A DNA stretch of 7,259 bases from Bacteroidota bacterium (GTDB lineage: Bacteria; Bacteroidota; Bacteroidia; Bacteroidales; UBA10428), in contig JAGDMB010000114.1 of assembly GCA_017860375.1 (NCBI GenBank), forward strand, positions 1 through 7,259, read 5' to 3'. The translations under genes and the position numbers were made by a program. This document shows, in pieces, positions 1 through 5,540 of the stretch (position 1 is the stretch's first letter; each line of letters starts with the position of its first letter). The notes under the pieces are model-generated. The model saw only the letters and a program-made list of their open reading frames with translations, ran no database searches and was not told the origin of the DNA.

Positions 1-1489
1 GGCCACCACTTCCATCTTTGGTTACGACCGGAAAATGGAAGAATACCTCAGGGGAACCGGCAGGGGAGAGGTGGCAGACCTTATTGCACTGAACAAAGCA
101 GACCTTACAGCGGATCCTGAAATTGTGGCCCATCCCGGGAAATATTTTGACCAGGTAATCGAGATTAACCTTTCCACTCTTGAACCTCATATCAACGGAC
201 CATTCACGCCTGACCTGGCAACGCCTGTCTCGAAGTTTGCCGCCAAAGTCAGCGAAAATGAATGGCCGGAAAAACTCGAAGTGGGACTGATCGGTTCCTG
301 CACGAATTCCTCCTACGAGGATCTTACACGGGCCGCATCGATCGCTGTACAGGCTAAATCAAAAGGACTTAAGGTTAAATCGGAGTTTACCATCACACCG
401 GGTTCTGAACAGGTTCGTTATACGGCGGAGAAGAACGGTCTGCTAAAGGCTTTGACCGATATCGGCGGGGTGATCCTGGCCAACGCCTGCGGTCCATGTA
501 TCGGCCAATGGGCACGTCGGGGATCCGATAAGCAGGAATCCAATTCCATCATGACCTCCTTTAACCGGAATTTTGCGAGGCGTAACGACGGTAATCCAAA
601 TACACATGGATTTGTTGCCTCACCGGAGATCGTAACAGCCTTTGCAATTGCCGGTACCTTATCCTTTAATCCGCTTACGGATACCCTTGAGAACGAGGAA
701 GGGCAGAAAGTAAAACTCGATGTGCCAAAGGGGATTGAGATGCCTCCAAAAGGTTTCTCGGTGAAAGAAAATGGCTATCAGGCTCCGGCCGTCGATGGAG
801 GCAAAGTGAAGGTAAGGATTGACCCCAAATCGGAGCGCCTGCAGTTGCTTGAGCCCTTTAAACCATGGAATGGAAAGGATCTGACCGACCTGAAACTTCT
901 CATTAAGGTAAAGGGGAAATGCACTACCGATCATATTTCCATGGCCGGATACTGGCTGAAATACCGCGGTCATCTTGACAATATTTCCAATAACCTTCTG
1001 ATCGGTGCTGTAAATGCTTTCAACGGCAAAACGAATTCCGTTAAAAACCAGCTTTCGGGTGGTTACAACGAGGTGCCTAAAACAGCCAGGGAATATAAGG
1101 CAAAAGGATTCGGGAGCATCATCGTGGGAGATGAAAATTACGGTGAAGGATCCTCGCGGGAGCATGCCGCCATGGAACCCCGTTATCTTGGTGTCAGGGT
1201 AGTTCTGGTAAAATCCTTTGCCCGCATTCATGAGACCAACCTGAAGAAACAGGGAATGCTTGCCCTGACATTTAAGGATAAGGAGGATTATAACAAAATC
1301 AGGGAAGATGACACCATTGACATTAAAGGGCTCGATTCTATCAGTCCCGGCAAGCCTCTTACCCTGCATCTTCATCATGCCGACGGAACCACCGATACCA
1401 TAAAGGCCGGACATTCCTATAACAGGAATCAGTTGGCATGGTTCAGAGCGGGATCCGCCCTTAACCTGATCAGGGAACAGCAAAAATAG
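1..1489 (+). CDS. acn: Aconitate hydratase, mitochondrial type, 5'-truncated by the window edge
   Basis: Aconitase isomerises citrate to isocitrate through cis-aconitate in the cytoplasmic TCA cycle, using a [4Fe-4S] cluster. The gene is already open at the window start: the frame beginning at base 2 reads ATTSIFGYDRK before the first internal ATG at 35, matching the conserved aconitase stretch there, so that ATG is not the true start. About 495 codons are present of the roughly 750 usual for the family. All three cluster cysteines are visible: SCTNSS (Cys codon at 299) and ACGPC (Cys codons at 488 and 497). Further landmarks are the FTITPGSEQ stretch, KGKCTTDHIS, the active-site loop YGEGSSREHAA (about 1139-1171), KSFARIHETNLKKQG and the terminal WFRAGSALN. 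The overall pattern is closer to eukaryotic mitochondrial aconitase than to AcnB. The stop TAG (1487-1489) lies inside a 31-bp palindrome. No frameshift or lost catalytic residue is seen. Confidence 0.97.
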   Translation, partial: ATTSIFGYDRKMEEYLRGTGRGEVADLIALNKADLTADPEIVAHPGKYFDQVIEINLSTLEPHINGPFTPDLATPVSKFAAKVSENEWPEKLEVGLIGSCTNSSYEDLTRAASIAVQAKSKGLKVKSEFTITPGSEQVRYTAEKNGLLKALTDIGGVILANACGPCIGQWARRGSDKQESNSIMTSFNRNFARRNDGNPNTHGFVASPEIVTAFAIAGTLSFNPLTDTLENEEGQKVKLDVPKGIEMPPKGFSVKENGYQAPAVDGGKVKVRIDPKSERLQLLEPFKPWNGKDLTDLKLLIKVKGKCTTDHISMAGYWLKYRGHLDNISNNLLIGAVNAFNGKTNSVKNQLSGGYNEVPKTAREYKAKGFGSIIVGDENYGEGSSREHAAMEPRYLGVRVVLVKSFARIHETNLKKQGMLALTFKDKEDYNKIREDDTIDIKGLDSISPGKPLTLHLHHADGTTDTIKAGHSYNRNQLAWFRAGSALNLIREQQK

Positions 1490-1513
1490 ACACCCTGTCA
1501 GGGTGTCTATTTT
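1483..1513 (+). terminator. 31-bp perfect palindrome over the aconitase stop, likely intrinsic terminator
   Basis: The left arm AAAATAGACACCC (1483-1495) and right arm GGGTGTCTATTTT (1501-1513) are perfectly complementary. They give a 13-bp stem with a 5-nt TGTCA loop. The left arm carries an A-run and the right arm ends in TTTT, the layout of a rho-independent terminator that could work in both directions. The aconitase stop codon TAG is in the stem. The inner 17 bp is one copy of the REP-like palindrome family; the outer 7 bp on each side are specific to this site. The structure is seen directly; termination is inferred. Confidence 0.7.
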
Positions 1514-1565
1514 ACTTTGTCACACAGATACCCTGTCAGGGTATGATGACACCCTGTCAGGGTGT
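1490..1565. repeat. REP-like palindrome cluster A (three copies)
   Basis: Three 17-bp palindromes lie at 1490-1506 (ACACCCTGTCAGGGTGT), 1528-1544 (ATACCCTGTCAGGGTAT) and 1549-1565 (same as the first). Each can form a 6-bp stem with a TGTCA loop. The middle copy has C to T in the left arm and the matching G to A in the right arm, so pairing is kept. All three have T at the asymmetric centre, hence the same orientation. The cluster starts at the base after the aconitase stop and fills much of the gap before miaA. The family is probably mobilised by the RAYT at 4831-5430, which is inferred from co-occurrence. Confidence 0.93.
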
Positions 1566-1630
1566 AGTTATTATTTTGAAAAGCAGAGGCGAATCCTGAT
1601 TGAATTTCACGATAAATTTGCTGACAGGTA

Positions 1631-2545
1631 ATGACGCAACGAAAATATCTCCTAACCCTTGCCGGGCCCACAGCGGTCGGTAAAACCCAGGTGGCCATTG
1701 AAATAGCAAAGCATTTTAATACGGAGATCATCAATGCCGATTCACGGCAGGTCTACAGGGAAATGAAAATCGGTACCGCCGTTCCAACCTTAGGACAACT
1801 GGCAGCCGTGCCCCATTATTTCATTGGAAGCCGCTCGATACAAGAGTATTACAATGCCAGCATGTTTGAACAGGATGCCATTGCACTGCTTACCCGGTTA
1901 TTTGTTGGGCATGACCTGGTGATCATGACAGGAGGCAGCGGCATGTACATGGATGCCGTATGCAGCGGCATAGACGATTTTCCTGCGGTGAATGCCCTGA
2001 TCCGTGAACAACTTAGATCGGACTTTCAGCAGAAGGGAATGGAGTGGCTGAGGTCCCGTATTAAAGAATCCGATCCCGAATATTATGAGCAGGTTGATCT
2101 AAACAATCCAAAGCGGCTACTCAAAGCACTGGAAATAATAACGATGACAGATCGTCCGTATTCTTCTTTTCTGACCCGTAATAAAAAGGAACGTGAATTC
2201 AGCATCATCCCTGTCGGTCTCAATGTGGAACGCACTGTACTTTACCGCAATATAAACCAGAGGGTGGATTCCATGATCAGGGAAGGGCTCGTATCGGAGG
2301 TAGAGGCATTGTTCCCCTTCCGTCATTTCAATGCTTTGAATACAGTCGGGTACAAGGAGATCTTTGATCACCTCGATGGGAAGATCTCACTGGAGGAAGC
2401 AATTGATCTGATAAAGCGCCATTCCCGTCAGTACGCCAGAAGGCAGATCACATGGTTCAGAAAGAACAGCGATATTCGATGGTTTGCGCCAGAGGAACGG
2501 ATGGCCATAATAAAGTTTGCAGAGGAGAAGATGCAACCGGAATGA
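1631..2545 (+). CDS. miaA: tRNA dimethylallyltransferase (MiaA)
   Basis: MiaA transfers a dimethylallyl group from DMAPP to N6 of adenosine 37 in tRNAs that read codons starting with U, the first step towards ms2i6A. The 304-residue length is normal for the family. Visible motifs are the P-loop GPTAVGKT (residues 12-19), the DSRQVYREM substrate motif with the catalytic Asp (37-45), PHYF (61-64), GGSGMY (101-106), the NPKRLLKALE stretch (159-168), GYKE (240-243) and RQITWFRK (271-278). ATG 1631 is the first possible start, because an in-frame TGA lies at 1622-1624. No strong Shine-Dalgarno sequence is present. A TAAATTTG at 1613-1620 resembles the Bacteroidetes -7 element but lies very close to the start and has no clear -33 partner. 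The upstream gap holds the REP cluster and probable terminator, so the gene is probably transcribed separately from aconitase. Confidence 0.97.
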   Translation: MTQRKYLLTLAGPTAVGKTQVAIEIAKHFNTEIINADSRQVYREMKIGTAVPTLGQLAAVPHYFIGSRSIQEYYNASMFEQDAIALLTRLFVGHDLVIMTGGSGMYMDAVCSGIDDFPAVNALIREQLRSDFQQKGMEWLRSRIKESDPEYYEQVDLNNPKRLLKALEIITMTDRPYSSFLTRNKKEREFSIIPVGLNVERTVLYRNINQRVDSMIREGLVSEVEALFPFRHFNALNTVGYKEIFDHLDGKISLEEAIDLIKRHSRQYARRQITWFRKNSDIRWFAPEERMAIIKFAEEKMQPE

Positions 2546-2592
2546 CTAAATTACCGGATGGCGGATAGAGAAATTTAAGGTAAATTTGATCT

Positions 2593-4227
2593 ATGCCTAC
2601 CACAAGAATTTTACGTAAGACAGGGTTCCTTTTGCTGTTCATGGTCGTGATACCGGGATTGGCCTGGACCCAGCTTCGTCCGCAGCCTCAGTCTCAGCCT
2701 CAGCCTAAACCCCAGCCTCAGCCCCAGTCTCAGCCTCAGCCCATTGAGATTACTTCCAGTGAATTTAATTTCAACCTGGGAAGTACTGTCATCCACAGGA
2801 TCTTTGGGCATGATGCCGAAAACTTTTTCGTGCTGAAATTCTATGGCGGACAATATCACCTTGAAAAACTTGACAGCAATCTCAATTTTATCCGGGAGGA
2901 ACCCCTTAAGCTTTATGAAGGAATGAAAACTTATGACCTGGAAACCATCGTCCATTTTCATGGTGAACTCTATCTTTTTGCCACACACAGAAAGTTTGCC
3001 GAAACGGACCTGATTTTCCAGAAGATTGATAAGGAAACCCTTTTGCCTGCGACAGAATTCACCCTGTTGGCCACAGTGAAATTCATACGGGGCAACTGGG
3101 CTGATTTTCATTTCGCTCTTTCACGCCATGAAACCAGGCTCATGATCGCAGCACAAATTAAGCTTTCCTGGGAAAAGGTTTTGCACAACGAGTTTTATGT
3201 GTTTGATAAAGGAATGGAATTGCTGTGGGGGAAGAAGGACTATTACAGCTTCACCGGCCAGGGTCCCAGGGAAAGTAAATTTGTAGTGGACGAGCAGGGC
3301 AATGTGTCTGTCTTAAGCCTGACCAAAAGAGAATCCATTATGTCAGTTTTTCAGGATGTGAAGAATAGCTATGTCATTCACAGGTATACCAAAGAAGGCG
3401 AGACATTTCATGAATATCCTCTGACGCTTGAAAACCGGTACATCAGGGGCATAAAAATAATGGGAGGCGAACAAGGGGAGCTTATTTGTGCCGGCCTTTA
3501 CTCCGAACTGGCACGAGCCGGTGTGGGCGGAACATTCTTTTTTAAGATCGATCCTGAAAACGGCATTATCTATGACAACCAATCGGAGGCATTCGGTACA
3601 GACATGCTTTCGGTGCTGATGGATTTGAAAGAACCGATAATGGCCAAAGAAGAGCTGATGAAGTACGAACTTACCGATTTGGTCCTGCGGAAGAACGGTC
3701 ATTCAATGCTTATTGCCGAACAATTGTTTGAACAGAACTACAATACCTATAACAACCTGATCGTAACCTGCTTTGATACGACGGGCCAGGTATACTGGAC
3801 CCAGGTTGTACCCAAACGACAGGACTTTGATATACGGTACCTGTTACAGAATGAAGAAGAGGCCGGTAATTACCGCGATTTAATAAAAGAAACCGGCATG
3901 ATCAGCGAATATTTGGAGAACTATTGTTCGTATGCGCTTGTTGCCCCGGTAAACGAAAATGACATAACGCTGATCTATAACGATGATATCCGTAATCTTA
4001 ATCCGGATCAAAAGCCAAGGAGCTTCAACAATCCGAAAAAATCATATCTGGCCGTTGTGCATATCAGTGAATCGGGTGCCCTTGCAAAATATTCCCTGCA
4101 GCCCTGGAAAAGAAAAGCTTTATATCCCGAACCTATACGGTATTACGATACACTTGGTGAGACCATTATCATCCCTGCTTTCAAAGGAAGGAAATTCAAT
4201 TATTATAAAATTACAACCAAGTACTGA
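2593..4227 (+). CDS. Unrecognised exported protein with Pro/Gln-rich N-terminal linker
   Basis: I do not recognise the family of this 544-residue protein. Residues 1-26 look like a Sec signal peptide: a basic start (R5, R8, K9), a hydrophobic core (FLLLFMVVIPGLA) and likely cleavage near GLA/WTQ at residues 24-27. There is no lipobox cysteine. Residues 30-50 are an alternating PQ/SQ/PK linker. The rest is rich in aromatic residues and in short alternating hydrophobic segments (for example FFVLKFYGGQYHLEKLD and ELYLFATHRKF). That suggests a beta-rich, possibly beta-propeller-like fold, but this is only an impression. No transmembrane segment after the signal and no obvious C-terminal sorting domain are seen. 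ATG 2593 is the first start after an in-frame TGA at 2587-2589. It follows miaA by 47 bp and may share its transcript. The product is probably periplasmic or surface-associated. Confidence 0.85.
   Translation: MPTTRILRKTGFLLLFMVVIPGLAWTQLRPQPQSQPQPKPQPQPQSQPQPIEITSSEFNFNLGSTVIHRIFGHDAENFFVLKFYGGQYHLEKLDSNLNFIREEPLKLYEGMKTYDLETIVHFHGELYLFATHRKFAETDLIFQKIDKETLLPATEFTLLATVKFIRGNWADFHFALSRHETRLMIAAQIKLSWEKVLHNEFYVFDKGMELLWGKKDYYSFTGQGPRESKFVVDEQGNVSVLSLTKRESIMSVFQDVKNSYVIHRYTKEGETFHEYPLTLENRYIRGIKIMGGEQGELICAGLYSELARAGVGGTFFFKIDPENGIIYDNQSEAFGTDMLSVLMDLKEPIMAKEELMKYELTDLVLRKNGHSMLIAEQLFEQNYNTYNNLIVTCFDTTGQVYWTQVVPKRQDFDIRYLLQNEEEAGNYRDLIKETGMISEYLENYCSYALVAPVNENDITLIYNDDIRNLNPDQKPRSFNNPKKSYLAVVHISESGALAKYSLQPWKRKALYPEPIRYYDTLGETIIIPAFKGRKFNYYKITTKY
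2680..2742 (+). repeat. Degenerate hexanucleotide tandem repeat encoding the Pro/Gln linker
   Basis: Units of the type CAGCCT, CAGTCT and CAGCCC are repeated about ten times and encode residues 30-50 of the exported protein (PQ, SQ and PK dipeptides). Because the unit is 6 bp, gain or loss of a unit changes linker length without shifting the frame. The stretch directly follows the predicted signal peptide. Confidence 0.85.
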
Positions 4228-4232
4228 TGGGT

Positions 4233-4257
4233 AAAAGGCAATGTTATTGAGCCTTTT
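4233..4257 (+). terminator. Candidate weak terminator hairpin after the exported-protein gene
   Basis: AAAAGGC (4233-4239) pairs with GCCTTTT (4251-4257), giving a 7-bp stem with an 11-nt loop, six bases after the TGA of the exported-protein gene. The right arm ends in a T-run and more T-rich sequence follows. Only three of the pairs are G-C and the loop is large, so it may be weak or incidental. Confidence 0.4.
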
Positions 4258-4277
4258 GATTTTCAATATTTTATTAT

Positions 4278-4739
4278 ATGCGTGCAGGAGCGATTAAACA
4301 TTTCAATATCCGCGTATACGGCCTTATTTTGAATGAAAAGAAACAGGTTCTCCTCTCCGACGAATATGTACTGGACCAGCTGATGACCAAGTTTCCGGGC
4401 GGGGGACTCCAATTTGGAGAAGGGCCGGCTGACTGTATTAAGAGGGAAGCGCTGGAGGAATTCGGCCAGGAAATTGAAATCCTGGAGCATTTCTATACCA
4501 CACATTTTTTCCAGAAGGCTCTGTTCTATCCTGACCATCAGTTGATCAGTATCTATTACCGGGTTCGTTTTCCTGAACCGGTGCGTTTTAAGATTTCCAC
4601 TACGCCTTTTGATTTTCCGGAAAGGATCAACGGTAACCAGTCTTTTCGTTGGGCAGACATAGGCAAAATGCAGGAAAAGGATTTGAGCTTTCCGGTTGAC
4701 CGGTATGTATTGGGTTTGCTGAAAATTCAAACACCCTGA
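4278..4739 (+). CDS. Nudix hydrolase
   Basis: Nudix enzymes hydrolyse nucleoside diphosphates linked to another group X, often to remove damaged or signalling nucleotides in the cytoplasm. The 153-residue protein has a Nudix box of the GX5EX7REUXEEXGU form: G42, E48 and R56-E57-A-L-E60-E61-F-G63. The metal-binding glutamates are all present. The last position is Gln64 rather than the usual aliphatic residue. The short length and the lead-in FPGGGLQFGEG fit a small stand-alone Nudix enzyme, but nothing visible fixes the substrate. ATG 4278 is the first start after an in-frame TGA at 4257-4259. The C-terminus ends KIQTP, and the stop TGA (4737-4739) is supplied by the REP-like palindrome at 4731-4747, so the last two residues are repeat-encoded. 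A copy of the last codons recurs after the RAYT gene. Confidence 0.92.
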   Translation: MRAGAIKHFNIRVYGLILNEKKQVLLSDEYVLDQLMTKFPGGGLQFGEGPADCIKREALEEFGQEIEILEHFYTTHFFQKALFYPDHQLISIYYRVRFPEPVRFKISTTPFDFPERINGNQSFRWADIGKMQEKDLSFPVDRYVLGLLKIQTP

Positions 4740-4747
4740 CAGGGTGT
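4720..4747. repeat. 28-bp direct repeat, left copy (Nudix 3' end plus REP)
   Basis: This copy consists of TGAAAATTCAA (4720-4730) followed by the palindrome ACACCCTGACAGGGTGT. It is identical over 28 bp to 5433-5460 and differs at the first base on each side. The left part is Nudix coding sequence, which suggests the right copy is the duplicate. The two copies are 713 bp apart and bracket the RAYT gene. Confidence 0.9.
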
Positions 4748-4769
4748 TCCGGATACCCTGTCAGGGTAT
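4731..4769. repeat. REP-like palindrome cluster B (two copies)
   Basis: The copies are at 4731-4747 (ACACCCTGACAGGGTGT) and 4753-4769 (ATACCCTGTCAGGGTAT), with 5 bp between them. The central base is A in the first and T in the second, so they are in opposite orientation, as in the paired BIME arrangements of REP elements. The first supplies the stop codon of the Nudix gene. The second is the same ATACCC/GGGTAT variant as the middle copy of cluster A. Confidence 0.93.
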
Positions 4770-4800
4770 TGAATGAGGATCGTTATTTGCAAAAAATAAC

Positions 4801-4808
4801 TATATTTG
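4801..4808 (+). promoter_or_regulatory. Candidate Bacteroidetes -7 promoter element for the RAYT gene
   Basis: TATATTTG matches the TAnnTTTG element used by the Bacteroidetes primary sigma factor. It lies 22 bp before the RAYT start in an AT-rich leader. The nearest upstream TTTG (4786-4789) is only 11 bp away, shorter than the roughly 19-21 bp usually seen, so the match is incomplete. Confidence 0.35.
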
Positions 4809-4830
4809 ATTGTATTAAAATATATACGTT

Positions 4831-5430
4831 ATGGTAATTGATTGCATAGAACCCGGTTACTATTATCATATATACAACCGAGGTATTAACAAAGAAAGAA
4901 TTTTTATAGATGAGAAGCATTATCTTCAGTTTCTGATGCTGTGTAAAAATTATCTTCCAGAGCACATAGATGTTTTGGCTTATTGCTTATTGCCAAACCA
5001 TTTTCATTTTTTAGTTCACTTTAAGGATGACCCTGACAGGGTGTCAAGAGCGTCATCACCCTGTCAGGGTGTGCTCTCCCTAAGTCATATGTTTAATGCT
5101 TATGCGCAGTGGTTCAATCGGAAAACTGGGCGTACAGGAGGACTATTTCAGCGTCCTTTCAGACGTAAAAGGATTAACGATGAGATATACATCATGCAAC
5201 TTATTTATTACATACATCGAAATCCGATACATCATCATCTTGTTAATAATCTGATGGACTGGAAGTTCAGCTCCTACTCGACATTAATAGGTGATCAACC
5301 CACACTCCTGAAGCGTGACAGGGTGCTTTCATGGTTCGAGGACAGGGATAATTTTATTGAGTTCCATGCTTCCATTTCTGAAATTGCTGATGATGGAATG
5401 TTAGAATGGGAACACCCTGTCAGGGTGTAA
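4831..5430 (+). CDS. REP-associated tyrosine transposase (RAYT, Y1/HUH, IS200-like domain)
   Basis: RAYTs are single-strand DNA nucleases related to IS200/IS605 TnpA that bind and cut REP palindromes and are thought to spread them. The 199-residue protein has the family layout: YYHIYNRGINKERIF near the N-terminus (residues 11-25), the HUH metal site in LPNHFHFLVH (H57, H59), NRKTGRTGGLFQRPFRRK (96-113) and YIHRNP (127-132), whose Tyr127 is the expected catalytic tyrosine. All key residues are intact. ATG 4831 is the first start after an in-frame TAA at 4816-4818. Residues 66-81 are encoded by two REP copies lying in frame, between the HUH strand and the following helix. Residues 195-199 (HPVRV) are encoded by another REP, which also gives the first base of the stop. 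Codon use looks more AT-rich than in neighbours, fitting acquired DNA. The coding REPs could let the protein bind its own gene or mRNA, but that is speculation. Confidence 0.93.
   Translation: MVIDCIEPGYYYHIYNRGINKERIFIDEKHYLQFLMLCKNYLPEHIDVLAYCLLPNHFHFLVHFKDDPDRVSRASSPCQGVLSLSHMFNAYAQWFNRKTGRTGGLFQRPFRRKRINDEIYIMQLIYYIHRNPIHHHLVNNLMDWKFSSYSTLIGDQPTLLKRDRVLSWFEDRDNFIEFHASISEIADDGMLEWEHPVRV
5028..5072. repeat. REP-like palindrome cluster C inside the RAYT coding sequence (two copies)
   Basis: The copies are at 5028-5044 (outer two bases of the left arm changed, core ACCCTGACAGGGT intact) and 5056-5072 (first base changed), in opposite orientation, with the spacer CAAGAGCGTCA between them. The block 5031-5072 matches 5447-5488 over 42 bp with two differences (5054 C against 5470 T, 5064 T against 5480 A). 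It is translated in frame as residues 66-81. The second copy is read TCA CCC TGT CAG; an A at the centre would make TGT a TGA stop. Confidence 0.9.
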
Positions 5431-5488
5431 TGTGAAAATTCAAACACCCTGACAGGGTGTCAAGAGCGTTATCACCCTGACAGGGTGT
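5412..5488. repeat. REP-like palindrome cluster D at the RAYT 3' end (three copies)
   Basis: The copies are at 5412-5428 (T centre), 5444-5460 (A centre) and 5472-5488 (A centre, first base T instead of A). The first encodes the RAYT C-terminus and the T of its TAA stop. The second is the end of the right 28-bp direct repeat. The second and third, with the spacer CAAGAGCGTTA, form a 42-bp module nearly identical to the one inside the RAYT gene. The cluster occupies most of the gap before the next gene. Confidence 0.93.
5433..5460. repeat. 28-bp direct repeat, right copy
   Basis: This is identical to 4720-4747, including TGAAAATTCAA, which in the left copy is the end of the Nudix coding sequence. 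Here it lies in non-coding DNA three bases after the RAYT stop. Its presence suggests duplication of the Nudix 3' end when the RAYT unit arrived, or a tandem rearrangement through REPs. Confidence 0.9.
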
Positions 5489-5540
5489 ATTAGGTTATGC
5501 TGAAAAAAATTCGTTCATTTGTTGACTATTATTGAACATC

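Larger units (their letters stand above)
4748..5460 (+). mobile_element. Putative RAYT/REP mobile unit (713 bp)
   Basis: This segment begins after the left 28-bp direct repeat and ends with the right copy, so removing it would leave one intact repeat. It carries the RAYT gene, one upstream REP, two REPs inside the gene and two at its 3' end. By eye its composition is clearly more AT-rich than the flanking genes. Precise removal would leave the Nudix stop codon intact, followed by a REP pair (5444-5488). The boundaries are inferred from the direct repeat. RAYTs are usually single-copy and domesticated, so current mobility is doubtful. Confidence 0.4.

Noticed and set aside
659..1483. Long antisense open frame of 274 codons opposite aconitase
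   Set aside because: It lies wholly within the well-conserved aconitase gene on the other strand, and its translation shows no recognisable domain; it is a shadow of the real gene.
2571..2588. AT-only inverted repeat (AAATTTA AGG TAAATTT) and a TAAATTTG promoter-like element before the exported-protein start
   Set aside because: AT-only palindromes of this size are common by chance, and a promoter -7 element four bases before the ATG would put the transcript start at or inside the start codon.
4801..4824. Inverted repeat TATATTT ... AAATATA upstream of the RAYT gene as an operator
   Set aside because: It is entirely A/T in an AT-rich leader, and no regulator is encoded nearby; not distinguishable from chance.
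5310..5326. Possible eleventh, decayed REP in the RAYT gene (TGACAGGGTG at 5316-5325)
   Set aside because: Only the right half matches and the left arm cannot pair; 11 of 17 positions agree, too weak to count as a copy.
1490..5488. CRISPR array
   Set aside because: The repeats are short palindromes with irregular spacing, some lie inside genes, spacers are not of uniform length, and no cas gene is present.
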